Assembly: GCF_051842935.1 (NCBI RefSeq)
Contig: NZ_JBPXRR010000001.1
Span: forward strand, 1,798,001-1,862,000
Direction: 5' to 3'
Origin: Pseudalkalibacillus sp051842935
GTDB lineage: Bacteria > Bacillota > Bacilli > Bacillales > Fictibacillaceae
DNA: 64,000 bases
Shown: positions 8,823 to 17,750 of the stretch, in pieces
Layout of the letters: the number at the start of each line of letters is the position of its first letter
Numbering within the stretch: position 1 is the stretch's first letter
The notes under the pieces: model-generated
What the model was told of the DNA's origin: nothing
What the model saw: only the letters and a program-made list of their open reading frames with translations
The model's database searches: none
Program-made: the position numbers and the translations under genes

Positions 8823-9308
8823 ATGTTCAATAGTGGGTTAAGAGGTTTTGGAGCTGGCCTGATCGTGGCTGCAGGTATCCTGGCCCTCGTACACTACCAG
8901 GGATCAGACAACCAGGAAGTGAAGGCAGAAGGATCTGAGAGCATTACATATGAAGAGGTAAAAACATATTTGAAGAACGAAGGCCTTGTAGCTGTTGAGG
9001 AAGCGCAGTTTGAACAATTACAAGCAGCACAAACCGGCGAGAAAAAGCCATCTGAAGATACAAAAGAAAAATCTGAAGAAGAGGCTAAGGAAGAACAAGT
9101 TCATTCCACAACTCTTGTCATCCAAAAAGGGACTTCTACTGGGGAAGTTACGAATTTCCTTGAAAATCAAAAAATCATCAAAAGCAGTGATGAGTTATTG
9201 AATTATCTTCGATCCAATAACATGGAGTCAAAAGTTCGCTTTGGAAATTATGAAGTGAACAGCAACATGTCCATCGCAGAAATTGCAAAAACCATCACAT
9301 CTCCATAA
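8823..9308 (+). CDS. MltG/YceG-like membrane-anchored protein
   Basis: A 161-residue protein with an N-terminal signal anchor (FGAGLIVAAGILALVHY), an acidic, lysine-rich linker (about 78-92), and a C-terminal module TTLVIQKGTSTGEVTNFL followed by FGNYEVNSNMSIAEIAKTI. This module resembles the LysM-like part of MltG/YceG-family proteins (KGxxxxxVxxxL and G.Y.i..g.s), but the catalytic transglycosylase domain is absent. It probably sits at the outer membrane face and binds peptidoglycan or a partner. It is cotranscribed with the preceding small membrane protein and followed by a terminator. Confidence 0.78.
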   Translation: MFNSGLRGFGAGLIVAAGILALVHYQGSDNQEVKAEGSESITYEEVKTYLKNEGLVAVEEAQFEQLQAAQTGEKKPSEDTKEKSEEEAKEEQVHSTTLVIQKGTSTGEVTNFLENQKIIKSSDELLNYLRSNNMESKVRFGNYEVNSNMSIAEIAKTITSP

Positions 9309-9320
9309 CGGTTTATTGGA

Positions 9321-9348
9321 AAAAGAGCTGAAGTTCAGCTCTTTTTTT
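9321..9348 (+). terminator. Terminator after the MltG-like gene
   Basis: Stem AAAAGAGCTG/CAGCTCTTTT with a 5-nt loop and a T run, 12 nt after the stop at 9308. Confidence 0.85.
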
Positions 9349-9362
9349 AATTCATCTACAAA

Positions 9363-9390
9363 TAAGAGGCTGACATCTGTCAGCCTCTTC
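9363..9390 (-). terminator. pst-phoU operon terminator
   Basis: A 12-bp perfect stem (AAGAGGCTGACA) with a 4-nt loop lies just past the phoU stop. The T tract is short (TTATTTG), so termination may be partial. Confidence 0.65.
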
Positions 9391-9396
9391 CTTCAT

Positions 9397-10056
9397 CTAT
9401 TCGTTTAAGTCGTAGTGCTTTCCTTTAACAAGATATACGATATTTTCTCCGATGTTTGTAGCATGGTCAGCTGCACGCTCAATGTAACGGCAGATGAAGC
9501 TTAATTGAATGACTTGGTTCGTGGAGTCTGGATAGTCTTTCATTTTACCAAGTAATTCTTGGATCAATTCTCCATATTTCTCATCCACGTAATCGTCTCG
9601 GTCTGCCATCTTCTTCGCAAGGATGATGTCTTCGTCATTATACGCTTGGATTGCTTCTGCAAGCATTGTTTTTGCCATTTCCGCTAGCTCTGGGATGTCT
9701 ACCAATTCCTTGATCAATGGTTCTTTTCCAATGCGAATGACGGACTTCGCAATGTTAACAGCAAAGTCGGCAATCCGTTCTACATCAGAAGAGATTTTGA
9801 TTGCAACGATGATGCGACGCAGGTCACTCGCAACTGGAGCTTGCTTCGCAATAAGAAGAATCGCTTTGTCATTGATTTCTTCTTCTAAAGCGTTGATACG
9901 GTTATCGTTCTCGATAATGCGTAACGCTTTGTCGATATCCTGGTTTTTCAAAGAATCGATTGCTTCATCCAATGCAGCTTCCGCTAAACCGCCAAGCTGT
10001 ACCAATAAGTCTCTCAGTTCATCAAGTTGGGTTTGAAAACTTTCTCTTACAACCAT
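9397..10056 (-). CDS. phoU: Phosphate signalling protein PhoU
   Basis: A 219-residue all-helical protein with two tandem PhoU repeats, each with the metal-site helix typical of the family (DNRINALEEEIND; DDYVDEKYGEL) and SSDVERIADFAVNI/IERAADHATNIGENI. PhoU links the Pst transporter to the PhoR kinase and damps Pho signalling. The ATG at 10056 follows AAGGGGAG by 8 nt; a GTG at 10065 overlaps that site. It is last in the pst operon, 14 nt after pstB. B. subtilis lacks this gene in its pst operon, so it is a difference from the model. Confidence 0.95.
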   Translation of the reverse strand: MVVRESFQTQLDELRDLLVQLGGLAEAALDEAIDSLKNQDIDKALRIIENDNRINALEEEINDKAILLIAKQAPVASDLRRIIVAIKISSDVERIADFAVNIAKSVIRIGKEPLIKELVDIPELAEMAKTMLAEAIQAYNDEDIILAKKMADRDDYVDEKYGELIQELLGKMKDYPDSTNQVIQLSFICRYIERAADHATNIGENIVYLVKGKHYDLNE

Positions 10057-10070
10057 GTTATGCACTCCCC

Positions 10071-10898
10071 TTAACCGAATCGTCCAGTGATATAATCCTC
10101 AGTTCTCTTATCCTCAGGATTTGAAAAGAGTTCATTTGTATCTGAGAACTCGACAACTTCTCCATTCAAGAAGAATGCTGTCTTGTCAGAGATACGTGCT
10201 GCTTGTTGCATGTTGTGTGTAACGATAATAATACTGTAATCTTTTTTCAGCTCTTGTACAAGCTCTTCTACCTTCAATGTTGAAATCGGGTCAAGAGCTG
10301 ACGTAGGCTCGTCCATCAAGATGACATCTGGCTCGATTGCAAGACAACGTGCGATACAAATTCTTTGCTGCTGTCCACCAGATAGTCCATAGGCGTTTTC
10401 GTTCAAACGGTCTTTGACTTCATCCCAGATCGCAGCTCCACGTAAACTCTTCTCAACAATTTGATCAAGTACTTTTTTGTTTTTGATACCGTGAATACGT
10501 GGACCGTAAGCGATATTGTCATAAATGGACTTCGGAAACGGATTCGGCTTCTGGAAGACCATACCTACTTGTGTACGTAGCTCTTCAACTTTGTATCTTG
10601 GGTCGAAAATCCGCTTATCACGGTATTGGATGGAGCCAGAAACTTTAACGATCGGCACCATTTCAACCATACGGTTCAACGTCTTGATGAATGTTGATTT
10701 ACCACAACCGGAAGGACCGATGATCGCAGTTACTTGGTTTTCAGGAATTTGTAGGTTGATATCCTTCAATGCATGATCTTCACCATACCAAAGGTTGAGA
10801 TCTTTCGTTTCAAAAACTGTATTATTTGATGTGATTGTTGTATCTTTCTCTTTAGCAACCTCAGTGAATTTTTTATCTTTACCAGTCATAGTGGACAT
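10071..10898 (-). CDS. pstB: Phosphate ABC transporter ATPase PstB
   Basis: A protein of about 275 residues that hydrolyses ATP for high-affinity phosphate import. Walker A GPSGCGKST, the Q-loop with MVFQKPNPFPKSIYDN, signature LSGGQQQRICIARCLA, Walker B VILMDEPTSALDP and the H-loop THNM are all intact. The ATG at 10898 gives an 8-nt spacing from GGAGGG; another at 10904 is too close. Only one pstB is present, unlike the two in B. subtilis. It follows pstA in the operon. Confidence 0.97.
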   Translation of the reverse strand: MSTMTGKDKKFTEVAKEKDTTITSNNTVFETKDLNLWYGEDHALKDINLQIPENQVTAIIGPSGCGKSTFIKTLNRMVEMVPIVKVSGSIQYRDKRIFDPRYKVEELRTQVGMVFQKPNPFPKSIYDNIAYGPRIHGIKNKKVLDQIVEKSLRGAAIWDEVKDRLNENAYGLSGGQQQRICIARCLAIEPDVILMDEPTSALDPISTLKVEELVQELKKDYSIIIVTHNMQQAARISDKTAFFLNGEVVEFSDTNELFSNPEDKRTEDYITGRFG

Positions 10899-10916
10899 GG
10901 ACATATCCCTCCAAAA

Positions 10917-11801
10917 TTATAATCTCTTCTGAAACTTGTTACGGATGATGACTGCAATAGAGTTCATAGCAAACAGTAGCAATAATAGGATGACGATTGC
11001 AGCTGCTGCTAAGTTTGCGTACTCATCAACTAACGCAGAATCAATTGTCCAGTAGTAAATTTGCAAAGGCATAACTGTGAACTTATCAAAAATGTTATCA
11101 GGAAAAGGAATGATCAAAGCTGGGATACCAAGCACGACTAGAGGTGCCGTTTCACCGATTGCACGGGAAAGTGCTAAGATCGATCCTGTCAATATGCCGG
11201 GTAATGATGCAGGCATAACGACATTTTTAACAGTCTGCCATTTTGTAGCACCCATACCATATGAAGCTTCTCTCAAATACTGAGGTACTGCACGGATGGC
11301 CTCTTGACTTGCTACAACCACGATTGGGAGTACCAAGAGAGACATCGTCAGACCACCTGCTAAGATAATGTTTCCTAAATTCATTCCTTTGACAAAGACA
11401 GTAAGTCCTAAAAGACCGAATACAATAGACGGTACACCAGCAAGGTTTGAAATGTTCGTTTGAATCAACGATTGTAAACGATTCTTTTTCGCATACTCTT
11501 CAAGATATATTGCCGTACCTACACCTAGTATAAGGGTAACTGGCGCTACGACCAACATGAGCCAGAATGTACCGAGTAATGGCCCCATGACACCTGCATT
11601 TTCAGCCATCGTAGACAATTTTCCAGTGATGAATTGCCAATCAATCCATTCCACTCCTTGTGACAATACACGGTACATGAGTATGACCAACACAATGAGT
11701 CCGAATATCGTCGATAGGAAGAATATTGATTTTGCAAGTTTATTGATTAACAAGCGAGTTCCCATTCTGTTTTGAACTTGAGTAGAGTCAACGTGTTTCA
11801 T
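10917..11801 (-). CDS. pstA: Phosphate ABC transporter permease PstA
   Basis: A 294-residue integral membrane protein with six predicted helices and the EAA-type cytoplasmic loop (LREASYGMGATKWQTVKNV) that contacts PstB. It pairs with PstC to form the inner-membrane channel. It starts 2 bp after the pstC stop, so it is translationally coupled. Confidence 0.96.
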   Translation of the reverse strand: MKHVDSTQVQNRMGTRLLINKLAKSIFFLSTIFGLIVLVILMYRVLSQGVEWIDWQFITGKLSTMAENAGVMGPLLGTFWLMLVVAPVTLILGVGTAIYLEEYAKKNRLQSLIQTNISNLAGVPSIVFGLLGLTVFVKGMNLGNIILAGGLTMSLLVLPIVVVASQEAIRAVPQYLREASYGMGATKWQTVKNVVMPASLPGILTGSILALSRAIGETAPLVVLGIPALIIPFPDNIFDKFTVMPLQIYYWTIDSALVDEYANLAAAAIVILLLLLFAMNSIAVIIRNKFQKRL

Positions 11802-11803
11802 AA

Positions 11804-12736
11804 TTAATATTCCTCCCTGAATCTACGAGAAATATATTGTGCAAGCAGGTTCATGACCAATGTAAAGACGAACAGCGTCATCGCAACAGCATAAAGACTG
11901 TAATAAAGGGTAGAGCCTGCTGGTGCCTCACCACCAGTGACCTCAACGATATATGCCGTCATCGTCTGCATCGATTGAGTAATATCAAACGTGAAATTCT
12001 TTGAGCTTCCACTCGCAATCGTAACGATCATCGTTTCACCGATTGCACGGGAAATCGCAAGAACGAAGGAAGCGATAATTCCAGAGATAGATGCAGGAAT
12101 TACTACACGCCATGTAGTTTCAAGTCTGGTTGCACCTAGTGCAAATGCACCTTGTCTCATTTCTGAAGGTACAGAACTCATAGCATCTTCAGAAAGTGAT
12201 GCTACCATTGGAATAATCATGATCCCCATAACCAGTCCCGGACTTAGAATATTCGTCGGGTCAAGTCCTGGAATGAATGTTCTTAGGATCGGAGTTACAA
12301 ATGTGTAGGCAAAGAAACCATACACAATTGTAGGAATTCCAGCAAGTACCTCTAATAGTGGTTTCAAAGTTCTTCTCACCTTGTCAGATGCATACTCACT
12401 CAAATAAACAGCTGTCATCAATCCAACAGGAATCGCAACGAACATGGCTATGATCGTGGATAAAATCGTTCCGGTCAAAAGTGGAAGCACTCCGAATTCT
12501 GCGTTCGCACCAAGTGGTTTCAGTTTCGTTCCCGTAAAGAAATCAAGAATTGGAACTTCCCTGAAGAACGCGATCGTTTCAACTGTCAATGTCGCCAAAA
12601 TCCCTATTGTAGTAAGGATTGAAATGACTGCGATCGAGAGAAGAACCTTCGGAACCATTTTTTCCCACACTTGCCCTATATTCATTGATTGCTTATTCTT
12701 GTGGATCATGTCTCTTACATTTATATTTTTATCCAC
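11804..12736 (-). CDS. pstC: Phosphate ABC transporter permease PstC
   Basis: A 310-residue permease with about six transmembrane helices and an EAA loop (MRQGAFALGATRLETTWRVV). It forms the Pst channel with PstA. A 156-bp gap containing a stable hairpin separates it from pstS, which may lower its expression relative to the binding protein. Confidence 0.96.
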   Translation of the reverse strand: MDKNINVRDMIHKNKQSMNIGQVWEKMVPKVLLSIAVISILTTIGILATLTVETIAFFREVPILDFFTGTKLKPLGANAEFGVLPLLTGTILSTIIAMFVAIPVGLMTAVYLSEYASDKVRRTLKPLLEVLAGIPTIVYGFFAYTFVTPILRTFIPGLDPTNILSPGLVMGIMIIPMVASLSEDAMSSVPSEMRQGAFALGATRLETTWRVVIPASISGIIASFVLAISRAIGETMIVTIASGSSKNFTFDITQSMQTMTAYIVEVTGGEAPAGSTLYYSLYAVAMTLFVFTLVMNLLAQYISRRFREEY

Positions 12737-12851
12737 TTATATTTCTCCTTTCACCCATCACAGATACAATTTACAGAATTTTCAGGTTAGTAAGAAATAA
12801 TCCTAAAAAAATCATAAGAAGATGAGAGGCCTCTATAGTCCCCTCACCTTC

Positions 12852-12879
12852 AAAGATTAGCAAACCTGCTCTAATCTTT
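12852..12879 (-). promoter_or_regulatory. Intra-operon hairpin after pstS
   Basis: A perfect 9-bp stem (AAAGATTAG/CTAATCTTT, 10-nt loop) starts 13 nt past the pstS stop. On the pst transcript it is not followed by a T run, so it fits an mRNA stabiliser or partial terminator that lets the binding protein exceed the permease. This reading is inferred from position. Confidence 0.6.
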
Positions 12880-12892
12880 TTTTCAAACTTTA

Positions 12893-13840
12893 TTATTTTA
12901 AGCCTTTAAGATATTCAACAGCTTCGTTGTATTCTTCCTCAGGAAGTGGTGCGAAGCCTGACTCTTTGGCAGCATTCCCAGCATTCTCCATTGCATAGAT
13001 TGCGAAATCCATCACTTGAGCTTTTTCCTTCGCCATCTTTTCGTTCAAGTAAGTGAATACAGGACGTGTAAATGGAGCGTATTCACCATCTTCCTTAATG
13101 GTTTCGATTGATGGCTCAACTGGTCCATTACCAAAGTCGATCTTCACAGCCTTAAGCTTGTCTTGGTTGTTTTCATAATAACCATAACCGAAATATGCAA
13201 TTGCGTTCTTATCTTTTGAAACCATGTCTACAAGAGTAGAGTACTCTTGTTGAAGATTTACATCTCCTCTAAGCTCTTGTTCTTCAAGAATCGTTTCATA
13301 GAAGAATTCGTAAGTACCATGGTTTTCATTTGGTCCGTATGCTTTGATTTCTTCATCCGGAAAGTCTGAACGTACATCAGACCATTTTTTCTTGTTAGCA
13401 CTTGCTAGGAAGATGTCAATGACTTCTTCTTGAGTTAATTCGTCGATCCAATCGTTTTCTTTGTTCACAACGATCGTGATTCCATCTAGAGCTAGTTTCA
13501 ATTCTTTATAGTCAATTCCAAGTTCTTCAGCTTTTGCTTTTTCTTCTTCTTTAATTGTACGGGATGCATTGGAAAGATCCGTTCCGCCGCCTTCAGCTAG
13601 AAACTTTTTGAATCCAGCACTTGAACCAGCACGTCCAACTTCAACTGATACGTTTTCATTCTCGCCCATATAACTCTCAGCTAGCTTTGCCATCAACGGA
13701 TATACTGTACCAGATCCATCAATTACGACACTACCTTCTGGTCCACCTTCAGAACCGTTGTCATTTCCACAAGCTGCAGCGAATACCATTAATGCCGCTA
13801 GCATGACAAAAAGCGTACTTCTCTTGAAAGCTTTCATCAT
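12893..13840 (-). CDS. pstS: Phosphate-binding lipoprotein PstS
   Basis: A 315-residue periplasm-equivalent binding protein. It has a lipoprotein signal peptide with lipobox FAAAC (Cys 24), followed by GSEGGPEGSVVIDGSGTVYP and AGSSAGFKKF, the phosphate-binding loops of the family. It is anchored on the outer membrane face and delivers phosphate to PstCAB. AGGGGGAT precedes the ATG-ATG start; the second ATG (13837) is equally possible. Four Pho hexamers lie upstream, so it is probably induced by phosphate starvation. Confidence 0.96.
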   Translation of the reverse strand: MMKAFKRSTLFVMLAALMVFAAACGNDNGSEGGPEGSVVIDGSGTVYPLMAKLAESYMGENENVSVEVGRAGSSAGFKKFLAEGGGTDLSNASRTIKEEEKAKAEELGIDYKELKLALDGITIVVNKENDWIDELTQEEVIDIFLASANKKKWSDVRSDFPDEEIKAYGPNENHGTYEFFYETILEEQELRGDVNLQQEYSTLVDMVSKDKNAIAYFGYGYYENNQDKLKAVKIDFGNGPVEPSIETIKEDGEYAPFTRPVFTYLNEKMAKEKAQVMDFAIYAMENAGNAAKESGFAPLPEEEYNEAVEYLKGLK

Positions 13841-13909
13841 GAAATCCCCCTAGATTTTTGTATTTGGGTATTTAGAAATAAATGAGAAAGGTTTCTCTCT
13901 ATTCCTATA

Positions 13910-13930
13910 GGGCGAATTGCCCGCTCGCCC
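13910..13930 (-). promoter_or_regulatory. Leader hairpin of pstS
   Basis: A 6-bp GC-rich stem, GGGCGA/TCGCCC with a 9-nt loop, lies in the presumed pstS leader about 70 nt before the start codon. An alternative GGGC/GCCC pairing exists. No T run follows on the coding strand. Its function is unknown. Confidence 0.5.
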
Positions 13931-13956
13931 TTACAATGCCCATAATAACGATTTCT

Positions 13957-13995
13957 TATTAAGGATGTATAAATGGATTGTTAAGGTTTTGTAAA
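13957..13995 (-). promoter_or_regulatory. Pho box upstream of pst operon
   Basis: Read on the minus strand, four hexamers TTTACA, TTAACA, TTTATA and TTAATA are each separated by exactly 5 nt (11-bp period). This is the direct-repeat pattern bound by PhoP in Bacillus. A TATTAT -10-like sequence follows about 9 nt downstream and no good -35 is present, as expected for a PhoP-dependent promoter. Confidence 0.85.
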
Positions 13996-14124
13996 GATGG
14001 GTCGAATATTGAGGAAATTTGGGTATGTAAACATTGCACATAAGTTCCTTACCACGTTCATAGCTCTTTCAAACGAATAATCAAGAATATTTGCAAAATA
14101 AAAGTGTTAATCGAGAAATTCATA

Positions 14125-14153
14125 AAAAAATGCTCCCATATGGGAGCATTTCT
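14125..14153 (-). terminator. pbpA terminator
   Basis: The perfect palindrome AAATGCTCCCA/TGGGAGCATTT is followed by T residues on the minus strand, 24 nt past the pbpA stop. The rest of the 336-bp gap up to pstS holds the pst promoter. Confidence 0.85.
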
Positions 14154-14176
14154 AAAAAGTTTAATTTTGAATTTTG

Positions 14177-16222
14177 TCATCCTTCTTGTTCTGCATCTTT
14201 TTCCTCAGCAGGTTGGTTGAGGATGTCTTCTTTATGACCTTCTTTTTTGATTTCAAAATAGGCGTCCAAAATTTCACGGCCGATTTTATTATTGATGCCG
14301 CCTTCTTCAGCATAGGGACTGACAACCGCAAATGCTACCTCAGGATTATCATGAGGGGCATATCCGACTAATGTCAGGATATAAGAATCCCCATCGTACT
14401 GAGCAGTACCTGTTTTTCCAGCAGCAATGTACCCTTCGGTATTCTTGAAGTAAGAACTCGCCGTTCCGTCTTTTGTATTCATGACCATCCATAATCCTTT
14501 TTGCACGCGCTCGATCCATTCTTCCTTCATATCGATACGGTTGAGGATTTTCGGTTCATGGGTCATGATACTTTCACCAGGATTTTCTGAACGCGCACTC
14601 GGGTTTCTGATCTCTTTCATGAAATGAGGCTGCATTCTATATCCGCCATTTGCGATGGTTGAGATATACTGGACCATCTGCATCGGTGTATACGTATCAA
14701 ACTGTCCGATGCCCATATCCATCAAGTTACCGAGTGCCTGGACTCCACCGTTGTAACCGTCATCCTCATATGGAAGGTCGATTCCGGTAGGCACACCAAG
14801 TCCAAATTGATTGAAATAATAACGCATCGTCTCATACGCTTTAGCAGGATTCTTGAACCCTCTTTTTTCATTATAGTCATAGCCTGCAATCAACATGGCG
14901 ATACGGAACATGTAAACGTTGGAAGATTGCTGTAATGCCTCGATGTCACTGACGTAACCCATGTTTTTATATGATTTCTTGATTTTCGTACCTGGTAATT
15001 TCAGTGGCGTATCATATAGCACCGTGCCTGGATCGATCACACCCGTTTGATAACCAGTCAGGACTGTCGCTCCTTTAACCGTGGAACCCATCGGATATTG
15101 GTTATATACATTACCGAAAGGCACATCTTTGAACTTGCCATCTTCCAGTTGCTTACCAACCATGGAGTAGATCTCACCGGTCTTCGGGTTCATCATGACG
15201 ACATAAGAGCTTTTCAACTGATTATTGGCTGCATATTTCCTTCTTGCTTCTACAATCTGCTTTTCAACAATCGCTTCTACGCGTTTCTGCAACTCCATGT
15301 CCACAGTAAGAACTAGGTCGTATCCCCGACTTCCGACATTCTCTTCAGGTTTCCCTACAGGGTTCCCTGATTTATCTGTTACATAGTTGATTTTCGTTTT
15401 CGTCCCTCTCAAGACAGACTCGTATTGCTCCTCAAGAAAACTTGTGCCGACTAGATCGTTTCGATCCCGTCCTTCCAGCACATAACCATTGATCAATTCA
15501 CGAGGAATCTGTCCGACCTGTCCGAATATGGACTGCAAGGTTTCTCCATAAGGATACGAACGTTGGGCATCTGGTTTGATGTCGATCGTACCGTTAAATT
15601 CGTCCAGGTTTTCACTGATGACCGCAATTTCTTTTTGAGTTGCCCCTACTTTGATCCGTTGAGGCGTCAAGGCATACCCTCTGATCATCTCCCGCCAGAT
15701 TGCAGCAATTTCTTCTTCCTCATTCGTGAGGTTGATTTCTGAGACCTTCAGCCTCTCGATGACAAGGCGATATTCTTCCTTATCATCCAACTCTTCCATC
15801 TCTTTCTCCGTCAACAGCTTTTCATACATTTCAGCTGCTTCGACTTTATAGGAAAGATAAAAATCCTTTCGGTCTCGCTCAGTAAGTGTTTCCGTATCAA
15901 TCTCGATATACTTGGACAGCTTTGTCGCAATTTCGTATATTTCTTCTTGAGTTGTATTGTTTGTCCTCGTAAAGGTGATGGAGAATACAGGTTCATTATC
16001 AACGACCACCCGCCCATAGCGGTCAAACATTTTTCCACGTGGTGCATCCAATTTAGCTGTGATGTTTTCCGTACGCTCTGCTTCAGCCTTGAACGAATCA
16101 CCGTGGACGATTTGGACGACCCCCAACCTTAATATGAGTATCGTGAACATGATGAAAACGACTACAAACAAGATATTCAAGCGAAATGGAACATGAGTTT
16201 TCTTCTTCTTGTACGCATCCAT
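14177..16222 (-). CDS. pbpA: Class B penicillin-binding protein (PBP2A type)
   Basis: A transpeptidase of about 681 residues that cross-links peptidoglycan at the lateral wall. It has a basic N-terminus (KKKKTHVPFRLN), one transmembrane helix (LNILFVVVFIMFTILILRLG), and a dimerisation domain from APRGKMFDRYGRVV. The catalytic motifs are STVK (in YPMGSTVKGA), SSN (in LQQSSNVYMF) and KTG (in AAGKTGTAQ). The ATG at 16222 is preferred because GGGGAG lies 10 nt upstream; the TTG at 16240 overlaps that site. The pst-pbpA-yqgE order is conserved with B. subtilis. Confidence 0.93.
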   Translation of the reverse strand: MDAYKKKKTHVPFRLNILFVVVFIMFTILILRLGVVQIVHGDSFKAEAERTENITAKLDAPRGKMFDRYGRVVVDNEPVFSITFTRTNNTTQEEIYEIATKLSKYIEIDTETLTERDRKDFYLSYKVEAAEMYEKLLTEKEMEELDDKEEYRLVIERLKVSEINLTNEEEEIAAIWREMIRGYALTPQRIKVGATQKEIAVISENLDEFNGTIDIKPDAQRSYPYGETLQSIFGQVGQIPRELINGYVLEGRDRNDLVGTSFLEEQYESVLRGTKTKINYVTDKSGNPVGKPEENVGSRGYDLVLTVDMELQKRVEAIVEKQIVEARRKYAANNQLKSSYVVMMNPKTGEIYSMVGKQLEDGKFKDVPFGNVYNQYPMGSTVKGATVLTGYQTGVIDPGTVLYDTPLKLPGTKIKKSYKNMGYVSDIEALQQSSNVYMFRIAMLIAGYDYNEKRGFKNPAKAYETMRYYFNQFGLGVPTGIDLPYEDDGYNGGVQALGNLMDMGIGQFDTYTPMQMVQYISTIANGGYRMQPHFMKEIRNPSARSENPGESIMTHEPKILNRIDMKEEWIERVQKGLWMVMNTKDGTASSYFKNTEGYIAAGKTGTAQYDGDSYILTLVGYAPHDNPEVAFAVVSPYAEEGGINNKIGREILDAYFEIKKEGHKEDILNQPAEEKDAEQEG

Positions 16223-16330
16223 TTTTGTATGACTCCCCAATATGTAGAATAGACACCTTGTGTAAGGTGTCTGATATGTCTAAATCGCTTTTTTATTGTA
16301 TCGCAACTCTATTTCAAAAAAAAGATATAG

Positions 16331-17593
16331 TTATACATTCGAGCCCTTTTCGTTCGAAAGTACGACTTGATTATCAGGGTCGGATTGGAAACTGATTTTC
16401 CTTATGCAGAAGTAGATGAGCGTATGTCCGACACCGATGATCGGTAACAGATAAGGAATGCTGGTCTTCTCATCAAAGAAGGTGATCGTGAGTATGAACA
16501 GTATAATAGAAGTTATTCTTCCATAATTTAGATACAATTCCCGAACGACGATATATTCGATTCGCATTTCACGTGCATTCCAGCTACGTCCGATAACATC
16601 GTATGTGAGAGAAACGTAAGGAACCAACAAAATCGGGTAGGCAATCGATATGATGACCCCATACGTAATGAGCTTTCCAAACGTAAGATCAAACAAAATC
16701 AAACTGAGGGCCGCGTAAAGGATGGATCCTCCGAGCAGGATCGCTTTTTTACGGTGTTTAGATTTGATGAACCTCGTCGCAACGTAATAGGCCAAGAATG
16801 ACACAGCTGAGTTGATCAAACCGAAAGTACCCAAGGCCAACTCACTGTTCGTCGTAATGAAAACCCAGACGACAATGACGAAGATAAATGTTCCCTCTCT
16901 CAGCCCTTGAAAGAAATGTGCGTATAGGATGCGGTTCCAATTCGGATTCTTCTTCCTCTCCTTTATAATCCGAACAAATGAAAAGACGCCTTCAGCTGAT
17001 CTTCTATTCAACATGAAGCTCGTAATGACAGCCGCAAAAAACAAGATCAACGAAATGGCGAAAATCGTTTTATATCCGATGAAAGCATCCATCCGGGTGA
17101 TGATCCATCCTGCCAAAAATGGTCCAACCATCCCTGCAAATGAAGTCAATAATCCCAAGAATCCATTGAAAAAATCTCTTGTATCCGGTTCTGTAATTTC
17201 GAATGTAAGTACGTTGAAAGCAAGCCAATAAAACCCCATCCCGATCCCAAGCAACCCACCTAGAAGGATAAGGAAATGTTCTGCCCGGGCTCCTAACAAT
17301 AAGACGGTTAAATAAAAGATCGAAAGGCTGATGACGCCGAGCCTCAAAACAATGACCCGGTCAATCCGTTTAGCTAACCGTCCTGCAATAATGAAGGTAA
17401 TGGGTTGAAAAACGACAATGGACAAATTGTAAATCGCAATATCGATGAATTCACCAGATTGTTTCCATAGGAAAACATTCACGAATGTATTCGATAATGC
17501 GATACTGAGCGAGTATAGTCCCCCGATAATCAACAACATCAGAAGGTCTTTTGTTATTTCGATATCACCGATCATTTTTTGTAATGCTTTCAT
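16331..17593 (-). CDS. yqgE: MFS transporter YqgE
   Basis: A 420-residue major facilitator with about 12 hydrophobic helices and a basic cytoplasmic loop (RRSAEGVFSFVRIIKERKK). The substrate is unknown. GGGGAG precedes the ATG at 17593; the adjacent GTG at 17596 is less likely. It lies 109 bp upstream of pbpA. The symbol follows the conserved pbpA-yqgE position. Confidence 0.85.
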   Translation of the reverse strand: MKALQKMIGDIEITKDLLMLLIIGGLYSLSIALSNTFVNVFLWKQSGEFIDIAIYNLSIVVFQPITFIIAGRLAKRIDRVIVLRLGVISLSIFYLTVLLLGARAEHFLILLGGLLGIGMGFYWLAFNVLTFEITEPDTRDFFNGFLGLLTSFAGMVGPFLAGWIITRMDAFIGYKTIFAISLILFFAAVITSFMLNRRSAEGVFSFVRIIKERKKNPNWNRILYAHFFQGLREGTFIFVIVVWVFITTNSELALGTFGLINSAVSFLAYYVATRFIKSKHRKKAILLGGSILYAALSLILFDLTFGKLITYGVIISIAYPILLVPYVSLTYDVIGRSWNAREMRIEYIVVRELYLNYGRITSIILFILTITFFDEKTSIPYLLPIIGVGHTLIYFCIRKISFQSDPDNQVVLSNEKGSNV

Positions 17594-17708
17594 CACTTGT
17601 CTCCCCTTTACTCAACAACCCTAGTTTTCCTAAAACCCTTGTTGTTATTCTCACTAATAATGGTGCAATCCTAAGAAAACTAAGAGGCGGAAAGAGAAAA
17701 GAAGCCAT

Positions 17709-17740
17709 AAAAAAACGATGGGAGAAGATCCCATCGTTTC
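17709..17740 (-). terminator. Terminator of giant repeat gene A
   Basis: An 11-bp stem (AAACGATGGGA/TCCCATCGTTT, 5-nt loop) with a following T run lies 11 nt past the stop at 17751. Confidence 0.9.
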
Positions 17741-17750
17741 AAAAAGAATT

